Positions 16,901 through 24,741 of a DNA stretch of 41,589 nucleotides are shown here, one piece after another. The notes under the pieces are model-generated. The model saw nothing but the letters and a program-made list of their open reading frames with translations, was not told the DNA's origin and searched no databases. Numbering within the stretch: position 1 is the stretch's first letter; each line of letters begins with the position of its first letter. The stretch is from contig JAOPXM010000037.1 in assembly GCA_025965125.1 (NCBI GenBank), positions 1-41,589 of the forward strand, given 5' to 3'. This stretch comes from Nocardioides sp. GTDB taxonomy: Bacteria > Actinomycetota > Actinomycetes > Propionibacteriales > Nocardioidaceae. A program made the position numbers and the translations under genes.

Positions 16901-17842
16901 TTACACGCGACGTCCGGACCCCTCCAAAACGGCCGGATCCGCGGTCGTTCGGAGCCCCATCCGACGGGCCACGACCAGTGCCAGACCGAGGTAGACGAGC
17001 GACTGGGTGAGCGTCACCGGGATGCTCCACCAGGTGCCTCCGGAGGGGTTCAGCGTCGACGCCATGTCGCCGTACGCGAGCGCGAGACCGAACGCCAGCC
17101 AGTTGTTCAGGACGTGCATCGCGATGCCGGCCTCGAGCCCGCCTGTGGTGATCGCCAGGACGCCGGCGACGATGCCGAACGCGAACCGGTCGAAGAAGAT
17201 CGGGGCGTCCTGGGCACCGTGCGCCAGCGCGAAGAGCAGGGCGGGGGCGACCACCGCGACCCACCGCTGGCGGAACAGCCCACCGAAGGCCTGGGTGAGG
17301 TAGCCACGGAAGGCGTACTCCTCGCCCGCGGCCTGCAGGGGGGTCAGCAGCAGCACGACGAGCGCGAAGTCGCGGGTGGTCGACGTGAAGTCGTTGAGGC
17401 GGCCACCCACATCGCCGGTGTCCTGGGCCGGAAGCGCGGCGGAGACGATCAGGGTCGCGAAGAGCGCCACGATCGCCACGCCGAAGCAGGCGGCGAACCA
17501 GGCCCACCGGATCCGGGGGCGGACCGACGCCAACCACCGGGGCTTCAGGCCGTGGACGACGCGGATCAGCAGCCAGGTGACAGGGATCGCCGCAGCGAGC
17601 GCGAGGTTCAGGTAGGCGAGTCCGGCCGGCGTGGGATCGGCCGTGTCGACGAGGCTGTTCAGCTGCGACTGCAGGTCCCCGCCGCGGATCAGGAACCCGA
17701 CCATGAACGCCACGAGCAGGACGGTCGGCACCACCAGGACCTCGGTGACGACCAGCGCGACGATCCCCACGGCCGGCCGCCATCGGCCGGGGCGCCCGGC
17801 CTGGTGGATCTGTTGGTAGGGAACCCGCGACGGCTCAGACAA
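16901..17842 (-). CDS. CPBP family intramembrane metalloprotease
   Basis: The 313-aa polytopic membrane protein has about eight hydrophobic helices. The Abi/CPBP glutamate motif AAGEEYAFRGYL, the FALAHG histidine motif and HVLNNWLAFG are in the expected order. Homologues cleave prenylated or membrane substrates, or confer bacteriocin immunity; the substrate here is unknown. TTG 17842 gives the familiar MSEP...PYQQIH start and overlaps the gltX 3' end by 8 nt, so it is the distal gene of the FAH-gltX operon. Confidence 0.88.
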   Translation of the reverse strand: MSEPSRVPYQQIHQAGRPGRWRPAVGIVALVVTEVLVVPTVLLVAFMVGFLIRGGDLQSQLNSLVDTADPTPAGLAYLNLALAAAIPVTWLLIRVVHGLKPRWLASVRPRIRWAWFAACFGVAIVALFATLIVSAALPAQDTGDVGGRLNDFTSTTRDFALVVLLLTPLQAAGEEYAFRGYLTQAFGGLFRQRWVAVVAPALLFALAHGAQDAPIFFDRFAFGIVAGVLAITTGGLEAGIAMHVLNNWLAFGLALAYGDMASTLNPSGGTWWSIPVTLTQSLVYLGLALVVARRMGLRTTADPAVLEGSGRRV

Positions 17843-19319
17843 GGGCGCTCTGCAACCGGATCAGGCTGCGGTCGCGGCCCAGGAGCTCCATCGACTCGAA
17901 CAACGGCGGCGAGATCCGGCGTCCGGTCACGGCTACCCGGACCGGCCCGAACGCGTTCCGCGGCTTGAGGCCGAGCTCGTCGACGAGCTTCGCCTGGAGG
18001 GCCTCCTGGATGGCGGCGGTCGACCACTCGCTCAGCGTCGACACCGCGGCGTACGCCGCCTGCACGACCGCTCGTCCGTCGTCGTCCAGCAGCTTCGCGA
18101 CGTCCACCTCGTCGCGGGTGAAGTGGTCCTCGTCGACGAAGAGCCAGTCGAGCATCTCGACCGCCTCGGTGAGCTTGTTGATCCGCTCGCTGACCAGCGG
18201 CATCGCCTGCTCGAGCAGCTGCGCATCGGCCACGGACACCGGGGTGGTCAGGACGCCGGCGGCCTGGAGAAACGGCGTGACCCGGGTGGTCATGTCGTCG
18301 AGCGACAGCATCCGCATGTGCGCCGCGTTGATCGCCTCCGCCTTCTTGAGGTCGAAGCGCGCGGGGTTGGGGTTGACGTCCTTGATGTCGAACGCGGCCA
18401 CCATCTCCTCGAGCGTGAAGATGTCGCGGTCGCCCGAGATGGCCCAGCCCAGCAGAGCCAGGTAGTTGAGCAGGCCCTCGGGCAGGAAGCCCTGGTCACG
18501 GTAGGCCATCAGGTGGGCCTGCGGGTCACGCTTGGAGAGCTTCTTGTTGCCCTCGCCCATGACGTAGGGCAGGTGGCCGACGCGAGGCTGCGTGCCGGTG
18601 CCGACGCCGATCTGGATGAGCGCGTCGTAGAGCGCGATCTGGCGCGGCGTGCTGGAGAGCAGGTCCTCGCCGCGCAGGACGTGGGTGATCTCCATGAGCA
18701 GATCGTCGACGGGCGCGACCAGCGTGTAGAGCGGGTCCCCGTTGGCACGGGCCAGGGCGAAGTCGGGCACGAACTCGGTCTGGAACGTGATGTCACCGCG
18801 CACCAGGTCGTCGAACGTGATCTCGCCCTCGGGCATCCGGAACCGCACGACTGGCTTGCGGTCCTCGGCCCGGAACGCATCGACCTGCTCGGCGGAGAGC
18901 TCGCGGCAGAACCCGTCGTACCCCATCACCTTGGAGCCGGACGCCTTGCGGCGGGCCTCGACCTCCTCGGTGGTGCAGTAGCAGTCATAGGTGAACCTGC
19001 TCTCGCGCAGCCGGGCGAGCACGTCGGTGTAGATCTCGGAGCGCTCGGACTGGCGGTACGGCGCATACGGGCCGCCGACCAACGGTCCTTCGTCCCAGTC
19101 GAGGCCGAGCCACTGCATGACCTCGATCAGGCCGTCGAGCGACTCCTGGGTGTTGCGGGCCGCATCGGTGTCCTCGATGCGGAACACGAACGTGCCGCCG
19201 TGGTGACGGGCGAACGCCCAGTTGAAGAGAGCGGTCCTGGCCAGGCCTACGTGCGGGCTGCCGGTCGGGCTGGGCGCCATCCGGACCCGGACCTTCGTGC
19301 CGGGTTCGCTCGTGCTCAA
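17835..19319 (-). CDS. gltX: Glutamate--tRNA ligase
   Basis: The 494-aa class I aminoacyl-tRNA synthetase charges tRNA-Glu (and probably tRNA-Gln as the precursor for amidation). The HIGH-equivalent is PSPTGSPHVGLAR at about 16-28. The KMSKS-equivalent is KKLSKRDPQ. The C-terminal helical anticodon-binding domain is complete. It begins with TTG in a TTGA overlap with the FAH gene stop, giving tight coupling. Its cognate tRNA-Glu(CTC) gene lies 1.1 kb downstream. Confidence 0.97.
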   Translation of the reverse strand: MSTSEPGTKVRVRMAPSPTGSPHVGLARTALFNWAFARHHGGTFVFRIEDTDAARNTQESLDGLIEVMQWLGLDWDEGPLVGGPYAPYRQSERSEIYTDVLARLRESRFTYDCYCTTEEVEARRKASGSKVMGYDGFCRELSAEQVDAFRAEDRKPVVRFRMPEGEITFDDLVRGDITFQTEFVPDFALARANGDPLYTLVAPVDDLLMEITHVLRGEDLLSSTPRQIALYDALIQIGVGTGTQPRVGHLPYVMGEGNKKLSKRDPQAHLMAYRDQGFLPEGLLNYLALLGWAISGDRDIFTLEEMVAAFDIKDVNPNPARFDLKKAEAINAAHMRMLSLDDMTTRVTPFLQAAGVLTTPVSVADAQLLEQAMPLVSERINKLTEAVEMLDWLFVDEDHFTRDEVDVAKLLDDDGRAVVQAAYAAVSTLSEWSTAAIQEALQAKLVDELGLKPRNAFGPVRVAVTGRRISPPLFESMELLGRDRSLIRLQSALV

Positions 19320-20125
19320 CGTCGTGCCACCTTGTTCGTCAGGGTGCCGAGGCCGGCGATCGAGACCTCGACCTCGTCACCGACCTGCATGGGGCCGACC
19401 CCCTCAGGGGTGCCGGTGAGGATGATGTCACCTGGCAGGAGCGTCATCACGCTGGAGATGTAGGCCACCAGCGTGGGGATGTCGAAGATCAGGTCGCGGG
19501 TGTTTCCGTCCTGCACGACATCGCCGTTGAGGTGCGTCTGGATCGAGACGCCGTCCGTGAACGTCTGCGGGTCGAGATCGGTCTCGATCCAGGGCCCGAG
19601 CGGGCAGAACGAATCGAAGCCCTTGGCGCGGGTGAACTGCACGTCGCTCTTCTGCAGGTCACGAGCGGTCACGTCGTTGGCGATCGTGTAGCCGTGGATG
19701 ACATCGGTGGCCTGCTCGGGAGGAACGTCGCGGCAGATGCGGCCGATGACGACCGCGAGCTCGCCCTCGTAGTGCAGGTTCTGCGTCTGCGGCGGGTAGA
19801 AGATCGGGTCACCGGGTCCGACCACGCTGGTGTTGGGCTTGAGAAACATCAGCGGCTCGGTCGGCACGTCGCTGCCCAGCTCGGCGGCGTGGGCGGCGTA
19901 GTTGCGGCCGATGCCGACGACCTTGCTGCGTGGCAGCACCGGGGCGAGCAGCCGGACGTCTTCCAGCTTGTGCTCCTGCTCGAGGAGCTTCACACCGACG
20001 TACAACGGGTCCCCGGCGAGAGCGACGATGACGCTGTCCTCGTCGGGCTGGCCGAACTCGTCGAGGTCGCCGGTCAGCACGCCGTAGAGCGGGTCTTCGC
20101 CGGTGGTGAATCTGGTGATGCGCAC
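19316..20125 (-). CDS. Fumarylacetoacetate hydrolase (FAH) family protein
   Basis: The 269-aa protein belongs to the FAH/2-hydroxyhepta-2,4-diene-1,7-dioate isomerase superfamily. Conserved features are VGIGRNYAAHAAELG, MFLKPNTSVVGPGDPI, the metal-binding HYEGELAVVIGR (Glu-x-Glu type) and LLPGDIILTGTPEGVG. These enzymes hydrolyse C-C bonds or decarboxylate acylpyruvates and oxaloacetate; the substrate cannot be deduced. Pairing with gltX is a conserved actinobacterial arrangement. GTG 20125 is supported by TAGTGT 7 nt upstream and no ribosome binding site. Confidence 0.9.
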   Translation of the reverse strand: MRITRFTTGEDPLYGVLTGDLDEFGQPDEDSVIVALAGDPLYVGVKLLEQEHKLEDVRLLAPVLPRSKVVGIGRNYAAHAAELGSDVPTEPLMFLKPNTSVVGPGDPIFYPPQTQNLHYEGELAVVIGRICRDVPPEQATDVIHGYTIANDVTARDLQKSDVQFTRAKGFDSFCPLGPWIETDLDPQTFTDGVSIQTHLNGDVVQDGNTRDLIFDIPTLVAYISSVMTLLPGDIILTGTPEGVGPMQVGDEVEVSIAGLGTLTNKVARR

Positions 20126-20132
20126 GGGGTCG

Positions 20133-20138
20133 ACACTA
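20133..20138 (-). promoter_or_regulatory. Predicted -10 of the FAH-gltX-CPBP operon (leaderless)
   Basis: TAGTGT on the minus strand is followed by 7 nt and the GTG start at 20125. Confidence 0.5.
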
Positions 20139-20157
20139 TCGACCGAGGACCAGCGCC

Positions 20158-20163
20158 TACCCT
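20158..20163 (+). promoter_or_regulatory. Predicted -10 of the gene at 20171 (leaderless)
   Basis: TACCCT is followed by 7 nt and GTG 20171. This spacing decides the start in favour of GTG over the ATG 12 nt further on. Confidence 0.45.
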
Positions 20164-20170
20164 GCGGGGC

Positions 20171-21082
20171 GTGAGGGAGGTGATGGCGCAGACGGTGCTC
20201 GACGAGGTCACGTGGCGGTCGCGCGCGGCCGCTCACGAGGCGCGGGTCGACGAGTTCGTGGCGCCACACCTGGCCCGTCGCCAGGCGCGGCAGACGCACC
20301 CCGTCCACGACTTCCTGTTTACCTACTACTCCCAGAGTCCCGCCCAGCTGCGGCGCTGGCACCCGGGGTTCGGGGTCGGCCTCGAGGGTGGCGAGCTGAC
20401 CCGGGGCTATCGGGTCGTGTGCCCCACCTCACCCCCTGGGGCGTCGTCAGGCACACAACCGGTCGTTGCGGTCAGCAGGGAGTACGTCGCGAGCCAGCAG
20501 CCGCTGCTCGAGTCGCTGCACGCGCTGCTCGTCGCCACGGCCCGTCGGCCCGCGCACGTCGGCTGCTTCGGGCTGCACGAGTGGGCGATGGTGCACGGGC
20601 TGCAGGCGGACGAGACGCGGCACCCGGACTGGCCGCTTCGCCTTGGCCCGCAGGGAACCGACCACGTGGTCGAGACACACCGGATCGCGTGCTCGCACTT
20701 CGACGCCTACCGCTTCTTCACGTCGTCCGCGCGACCACTCAACACGTTGGCGCCGACGTCGGCGGACCGAGTCGACTTCGAGCAGCCGGGCTGCCTCCAC
20801 GCGGGCATGGACCTCTACAAGCACGCGTTCCGGCTGACGCCGATGATCTGCTCGGACCTGGTCGCCGACTGCTTCGAGCTCGCCCGCGATATCCGCGTGC
20901 TCGACATGCGCGCGGCGCCGTACGACCTCTCCGACCTCGGCTTCGAGCCGGTCCGGATCGAGACACCCGAGGGCAAGCAGGACTACGTCGACGCGCAGCG
21001 CGGGTTCGCCGAGCGCGGCGCTCCGTTGCGAGCTCGGCTCGTCGCCGAGTGCGAGCGGCTGCTGGTAGTCAGCTCGTCGTGA
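20171..21082 (+). CDS. Conserved actinobacterial protein, often labelled 3-methyladenine DNA glycosylase; function unproven
   Basis: This 303-aa protein belongs to a family with the motifs HPVHDFLFTYYSQSPAQLRRWHPG, HVGCFGLHEWAMVHG and FDAYRFFT. Genome annotations commonly name it 3-methyladenine DNA glycosylase. I see no helix-hairpin-helix, no AlkA/Tag/Mpg signature and no catalytic Asp context, so the name may be a propagated error. It is rich in His, Arg and aromatic residues with possible metal-binding His/Asp sets. GTG 20171 is chosen from the -10 spacing; ATG 20183 is the alternative. Its 3' end overlaps the convergent lipoprotein gene by 14 bp. Confidence 0.7.
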   Translation: MREVMAQTVLDEVTWRSRAAAHEARVDEFVAPHLARRQARQTHPVHDFLFTYYSQSPAQLRRWHPGFGVGLEGGELTRGYRVVCPTSPPGASSGTQPVVAVSREYVASQQPLLESLHALLVATARRPAHVGCFGLHEWAMVHGLQADETRHPDWPLRLGPQGTDHVVETHRIACSHFDAYRFFTSSARPLNTLAPTSADRVDFEQPGCLHAGMDLYKHAFRLTPMICSDLVADCFELARDIRVLDMRAAPYDLSDLGFEPVRIETPEGKQDYVDAQRGFAERGAPLRARLVAECERLLVVSSS

Positions 21083-21872
21083 GCTCCACCGACTCCGTGG
21101 CCTGGTCGCGGCCGATCAGGGTCAGGGTCACCGTGCCGCCCACCGCCGCCTGGGGGAACACGAGCACGACCGTCGTGGTCCTGCCGCCGACGCCCCCGGT
21201 GGGGCCGACGAAGGACGATGCACTCACCTGCGAGCCGTCGGACTGGTACGTCGCCTGGTCCGACACGATCGTGACGCCCTCAGCAGCGGCCACCTTGACG
21301 ACGACGTAGAGGTCCTGGCTCTGCACGGACTGGTAGGCGTAGGCGACCTGCACGTCCCCGATGGAGCCGGCCGGCACGGTGGTGCCGTCACCAGCGCTGA
21401 TGCGTGAGTCCAGGGTCTCGCCGTTCACGGTGAAGTCGACGAGCTTGCCGTCTCGGCCCGTGAAGTCCGACCACACGACGCAGTCGTTCGTGCGCCCGTC
21501 GGCCCTGCAGGCCGTGTAGGCGTCGGCGCCGGCGGGCTCGATCTTGGCACCGGCTTCCGGGCTGCCGCTGGCGACAGCGGCCCTGGAGAGCTCGAGGAGG
21601 TAGCCCACGTAGTTCGCGGCCACGGACCCGTCCTCGGTGGACGCCTGTGCCGCCCTGAGCTGCGCGGGGTCGTAGGACGCGACCGCCGCGAAGTAGGCCC
21701 TCACCTCGGAGGCGGGCGGCAACGCGTCGCTCTGCTGGGTCCCCGTCGAGGCCGCGCCGGACGAATTGGCCGGGTCGGCCGGCGTCTTCGGCTCGGAGCC
21801 GCACGACGCCAATACGCTCAACGCGACGGCAAGGACGATCACGGCGGCACGACGTGCCCGGTGCTGGCTCAT
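21069..21872 (-). CDS. Putative lipoprotein of unknown function
   Basis: The 267-aa protein has a basic N-terminus (R-A-R-R), a hydrophobic core and a clear lipobox L-A-S-C with Cys24. A Ser/Thr/Pro-rich linker follows, then an alpha-helical segment (about 50-110) with C-R-A...N-D-C-V-V-W, and a beta-rich C-terminal domain (about 125-267). The overall shape resembles Ig-like telokin or DUF-type extracellular lipoproteins, but I cannot name the family. ATG 21872 has AGGA 8 nt upstream. An ATG 9 nt further up is less well placed. Confidence 0.75.
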   Translation of the reverse strand: MSQHRARRAAVIVLAVALSVLASCGSEPKTPADPANSSGAASTGTQQSDALPPASEVRAYFAAVASYDPAQLRAAQASTEDGSVAANYVGYLLELSRAAVASGSPEAGAKIEPAGADAYTACRADGRTNDCVVWSDFTGRDGKLVDFTVNGETLDSRISAGDGTTVPAGSIGDVQVAYAYQSVQSQDLYVVVKVAAAEGVTIVSDQATYQSDGSQVSASSFVGPTGGVGGRTTTVVLVFPQAAVGGTVTLTLIGRDQATESVELTTS

Positions 21873-21923
21873 GACACGCATCCTGCCGCAGCCGTGCGGC
21901 CCACAGATGGCATCGGGTCGCGT

Positions 21924-21929
21924 TAGCGT
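21924..21929 (+). promoter_or_regulatory. Predicted -10 of the M23 peptidase operon (leaderless)
   Basis: TAGCGT is followed by 6 nt and ATG 21936, with no ribosome binding site. Confidence 0.5.
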
Positions 21930-21935
21930 GGCGCC

Positions 21936-22493
21936 ATGAAGCGATTGCTCGGGGTGTTGCTCCCGCTGTTGCTGTGTCTGCTGGCCGCGCCGGTGCGGGC
22001 CGACGGCGACCCGCGGTGGATCTTCTACACGCGGGACACGACCTACTACACCTCGCCGTGGTTCGCCGGAGCCCACCGGATCATGGTGCCCTTCGGGTGC
22101 ACCAGGGCGCCGTACTACTCCCCCGACCCGCGCTGCGAGCACGGCCACGGATTCCACCACGGGCTCGACATCGCCATGCCGTGCGGGACGAGGCTGTTCG
22201 CCGCGAACGGGGGCCGGGTCGTCTCCAACGACGGGCTCGGCCCGGCGTACGGCGACAACCCGTTGATGCTGCGCAACGTCAGGCTGGGCTACGACCTGGT
22301 GATCGGCCACACCCGCAGGGTCTACGTGCACGAGGGCGAGCGGGTGAAGCCCGGCACGCTCATCGCCCGCGCCTCCGACAACGGCGCCCCCGACGGCTGT
22401 CACCTGCACTTCGAGAAACGAGCCGTGGGCGGCGGCCTGGACTCCGCGGTGTGGCCGCGTCCGCTGCTGGACCTGACTCCCGACGCGCACTGA
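21936..22493 (+). CDS. Secreted M23 family (LytM-type) metallopeptidase
   Basis: The 185-aa protein has a clean signal peptide (MKRLLGVLLPLLLCLLAAPVRA). One LytM domain follows, with zinc ligands H74 and D78 (HHGLD) and H156/H158 (CHLHFE), and the conserved GH at 124-125. All catalytic residues are present, so it may cut peptidoglycan cross-bridges. Extra cysteines (C55, C67, C83, C155) may form disulfides outside the cell. It is followed at 13 bp by the DUF2087 gene, in one operon with the pentapeptide gene. Confidence 0.9.
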   Translation: MKRLLGVLLPLLLCLLAAPVRADGDPRWIFYTRDTTYYTSPWFAGAHRIMVPFGCTRAPYYSPDPRCEHGHGFHHGLDIAMPCGTRLFAANGGRVVSNDGLGPAYGDNPLMLRNVRLGYDLVIGHTRRVYVHEGERVKPGTLIARASDNGAPDGCHLHFEKRAVGGGLDSAVWPRPLLDLTPDAH

Positions 22494-22506
22494 CAGGGGA
22501 CCGATC

Positions 22507-22773
22507 GTGAACGAGCGGGTGCTGGCCCATTTCCTGGCGCCGGACGGGACGCTGCGCGTCATCCCGACCAAGCACGCCAAGCTGCTGGTGGTGCTCGACC
22601 GCCTGGCGCAGGAGTTCGAGCCGGGCAAGAGGTACTCCGAGATGGACGTCAACGACGTGCTCAACCGCTTTCATCCCGATCACGCCGCGTTGCGCCGCTA
22701 CCTGGTCGAGAACCAGTTCCTCACCCGCCAGGACGGCGTCTACTGGCGCAGCGGCGGCTCCTTTGAGGTCTGA
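22507..22773 (+). CDS. DUF2087 domain protein
   Basis: The 88-aa protein consists of a single DUF2087 domain: an N-terminal LAHFLAPDGTLRVIPTKHAKLLVVLD segment, then Y-S-E-M-D-V-N-D-V-L and a C-terminal FHPDHAALRRYLVENQFLTRQDGVYWR. The domain looks like a small winged helix and often occurs attached to transcription regulators, so a DNA-binding or accessory regulatory role is possible. GTG 22507 has AGGGGA 7 nt upstream. The 3' end overlaps the pentapeptide gene by 11 bp. Confidence 0.85.
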   Translation: MNERVLAHFLAPDGTLRVIPTKHAKLLVVLDRLAQEFEPGKRYSEMDVNDVLNRFHPDHAALRRYLVENQFLTRQDGVYWRSGGSFEV

Positions 22774-23353
22774 ACAGCTGCGTGGGTTGGACTGGTACGG
22801 CGAGGACCTCGGGGCGATCGCCTACTCCGGAGCGACGTTCACGGACGTGGACCTCAGCGAGGCCACGACCGCAGGAGCCAGCTTCGAGGAATGCACGTTC
22901 CACAACTGCCGCTTCAACGCGTCGGTGCACGCGAGCTCGGCGTTCGTCGCCTGCGACTTCCGGCGCACGAACTTCTTCGACGCGACGCTCGAGGGGTGCA
23001 AGCTGAACGGTTCGGTGTTCACCGACTGCACGTTGCGGCCGATGGTCGTGCGCGGTGGGCAGTGGCGCGGGGTGACGATCCGGGGCGCCAAGCTCACGAA
23101 GCTCGACCTGTCCGGGCTCGACCTGCGCGAGGCCGACCTGTCGCTCAGTGACCTCACCGGGTCGTCACTGAGTGGCGCGCAGCTGTCCGGCGCCAGCCTC
23201 CGGGAGACCAACCTGGACGGCGTCGACCTCCGAGGCGCGAGCCTGGACGGGGTCGACCTGGCTGCGGCCCGCCTGCGTCGTACGAAGCTGGACCTCGCCG
23301 GCGCCGTCCTCCTCGCCGAGCAGCACGGGGCGGACGTCGACACGTCGGGCTAG
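22763..23353 (+). CDS. Pentapeptide repeat protein
   Basis: The 196-aa protein is dominated by A(D/N)LXX pentapeptides from about residue 20 to 185 (for example LDLSG LDLRE ADLSL SDLTG), which form a right-handed quadrilateral beta-helix. Family members include gyrase-protecting Qnr/MfpA proteins. The first third has Phe- and Cys-rich coils (ATFTDVDLSEA, CTFHNCRF) as in Qnr/MfpA-like proteins, but the function cannot be set from sequence. The start is TTG 22763, inside the end of the DUF2087 gene. Confidence 0.85.
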   Translation: MRSEQLRGLDWYGEDLGAIAYSGATFTDVDLSEATTAGASFEECTFHNCRFNASVHASSAFVACDFRRTNFFDATLEGCKLNGSVFTDCTLRPMVVRGGQWRGVTIRGAKLTKLDLSGLDLREADLSLSDLTGSSLSGAQLSGASLRETNLDGVDLRGASLDGVDLAAARLRRTKLDLAGAVLLAEQHGADVDTSG

Positions 23354-23363
23354 TCAGGGGCGG

Positions 23364-23426
23364 GATAGTCCGTGACGGAACTGCTGTCAGTTCGGCGTGT
23401 CGACGACAGTTCCGTCACGGACTATC
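23364..23426. terminator. 20-bp perfect inverted repeat, probable bidirectional terminator or REP-like element
   Basis: The arms 23364-23383 and 23407-23426 are exact reverse complements, with a 23-nt loop that can itself form small hairpins. It lies between the stop of the pentapeptide gene and the stop of convergent bsaP, so termination fits. The stem is much longer than the other terminators here. Confidence 0.65.
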
Positions 23427-23442
23427 GCAAATCGCGCAATTG

Positions 23443-23625
23443 TCAGCCGGTCAGGACGCCGTGCTCGACACACTCGGCGGCCCAGCCGGTGGGGGTGACC
23501 TGGACCTTCATCCGGCGGTCACAGGAGGCGCAGAAGCGCGGGGGCTCCATGACCAGGTGTACGGCGCAGACGGTGTGGTCGCGGGCGTCGATGGGTTCGC
23601 CGCAGTGACCGCAGAACTCACTCAA
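23443..23625 (-). CDS. bsaP: Biotin synthase auxiliary protein, BsaP-like
   Basis: The 60-aa protein has six cysteines (C5, C8, C20, C32, C35, C52) in a zinc-ribbon-like or Fe-S pattern: FCGHCG, VC, PPRFCASCDRRM, then VQVTPTGW and EC. This matches the small protein encoded next to bioB in mycobacteria, which assists biotin synthase and has been proposed to bind an Fe-S cluster. It begins with TTG 9 nt after the bioB stop, so it is co-transcribed. Position and motif agree; the name is by family resemblance. Confidence 0.85.
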   Translation of the reverse strand: MSEFCGHCGEPIDARDHTVCAVHLVMEPPRFCASCDRRMKVQVTPTGWAAECVEHGVLTG

Positions 23626-23634
23626 GGCCGGCCA

Positions 23635-24630
23635 TCACAGGGTTTTCGCGAGTTCCTTGATCGGCATCTTCAGGTCCGCGAGGAGCTCGATGTCGGCGTC
23701 GGCGGCCCGGCCGAGGGTGGTCAGGTAGTTGCCGACGATGACGGCGTTGATGCCGCCGAGCAGGCCGTCGCGGGTGCCGAGGTCACCGAGGGTCAGCTCA
23801 CGGCCGCCGGCGTACCGCAGGATCGTGCGCGGCATCGCGAGCCGGAACGCCGCGATCGTGCGCAGGGCATCCTGGCTGTCCATGATCGGCAGGTCACCGA
23901 ACGGCGTGCCAGGCCGCGGGTTCAGGAAGTTCAGCGGCACCTCGTGCGGGTCGAGCTGCGCGAGCTCGAACGCCAGCTCGGCGCGCTGCTCGAGCGACTC
24001 GCCCATGCCGACGAGCCCGCCGCAGCACAGCTCCATGCCCGCCTCGCGGACCATCTCGCAGGTCTCCCACCGTTCCTCGTAGGAGTGAGTGCTCACCACG
24101 GACGGGAAGTACGACTTCGCGGCCTCGAGGTTGTGGTTGTAGCGGTGCACCCCCATCGACGCCAGGTCGTCGACCTGCTCCTGCGTCAGCATGCCCAGTG
24201 AGCACGCGACGTTGATGTCGACTGCTTCCTGGATCGCCTTGATGCCGTCGCGGACCTGCGACATCAGCCGCTCGTCGGGCCCACGCACGGCGGCCACGAT
24301 GCAGAACTCGGTGGCACCGGTGGCTGCGGTCTCCTGGGCGGCCTGCACCAGCTGCGGGATGTCGAGCCACACCGAACGCACCGGCGAGGTGAACTGTCCC
24401 GACTGGCTGCAGAAGTGACAGTCCTCCGGGCAGCCGCCGGTCTTGAGGCTGATGATGCCCTCGACCTCGACCTCCGGGCCGCAGTGCTTCATGCGGACGG
24501 CGTGCGCGAGCTCGAGCAGCGCGGGGATCTGGTCGTCGGGCAGCTGGAGCACCTCGACCAGCTCGTCGAGCGACAGTCCCTCGCCGTTGTCGAGAACCTT
24601 GGTCGTGGCACGCTGGAGGATGTCGGTCAC
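23635..24630 (-). CDS. bioB: Biotin synthase
   Basis: The 331-aa radical-SAM enzyme inserts sulfur into dethiobiotin, the last step of biotin synthesis. The CxxxCxxC cluster motif is C67-C71-C74 ([13 protein letters not shown]). Second-cluster residues lie in ACSLGML and [17 protein letters not shown] and NPRPGTP blocks are present. GTG 24630 is chosen because it gives the family start and because TATCTT lies 6 nt upstream with no ribosome binding site. It is divergent from bioA. Confidence 0.97.
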   Translation of the reverse strand: MTDILQRATTKVLDNGEGLSLDELVEVLQLPDDQIPALLELAHAVRMKHCGPEVEVEGIISLKTGGCPEDCHFCSQSGQFTSPVRSVWLDIPQLVQAAQETAATGATEFCIVAAVRGPDERLMSQVRDGIKAIQEAVDINVACSLGMLTQEQVDDLASMGVHRYNHNLEAAKSYFPSVVSTHSYEERWETCEMVREAGMELCCGGLVGMGESLEQRAELAFELAQLDPHEVPLNFLNPRPGTPFGDLPIMDSQDALRTIAAFRLAMPRTILRYAGGRELTLGDLGTRDGLLGGINAVIVGNYLTTLGRAADADIELLADLKMPIKELAKTL

Positions 24631-24636
24631 GCCTGC

Positions 24637-24642
24637 AAGATA
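24637..24642 (-). promoter_or_regulatory. Predicted -10 of bioB-bsaP (leaderless)
   Basis: TATCTT on the minus strand is followed by 6 nt and GTG 24630. Confidence 0.45.
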
Positions 24643-24675
24643 TCCGTCGTACGCCGGAGTCGGTGCGGCCGGTCG

Positions 24676-24718
24676 GTTACTGGAACGTACGCCGGACGGA
24701 CGTCCGGGCCCGAGGGCC
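24676..24718. promoter_or_regulatory. Palindrome-rich bioB/bioA control region
   Basis: The 111-bp divergent gap holds GTTACTGGAAC (24676-24686, imperfect inverted repeat), CCGGAC-GGAC-GTCCGG and GGGCCC-GA-GGGCCC. Any of these could bind a biotin regulator such as a TetR-type BioQ. None matches a consensus well enough to assign. Confidence 0.3.
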
Positions 24719-24726
24719 CGCGCTCG

Positions 24727-24732
24727 TAGACT
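24727..24732 (+). promoter_or_regulatory. Predicted -10 of bioAFD
   Basis: TAGACT lies 9 nt before ATG 24742 with no ribosome binding site, so the 5' leader would be very short or absent. Confidence 0.45.
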
Positions 24733-24741
24733 GCCGGGGCC

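Noticed and set aside
18123..21082. Long open frames antisense to gltX and the FAH gene
   Set aside because: They follow from high GC third positions, have no family resemblance, and the opposite strand holds clear conserved enzymes.
24676..24686. BioQ operator in the bio promoter
   Set aside because: The half-sites are in the wrong order and spacing relative to the published mycobacterial palindrome as I recall it, so only a generic inverted repeat is reported.
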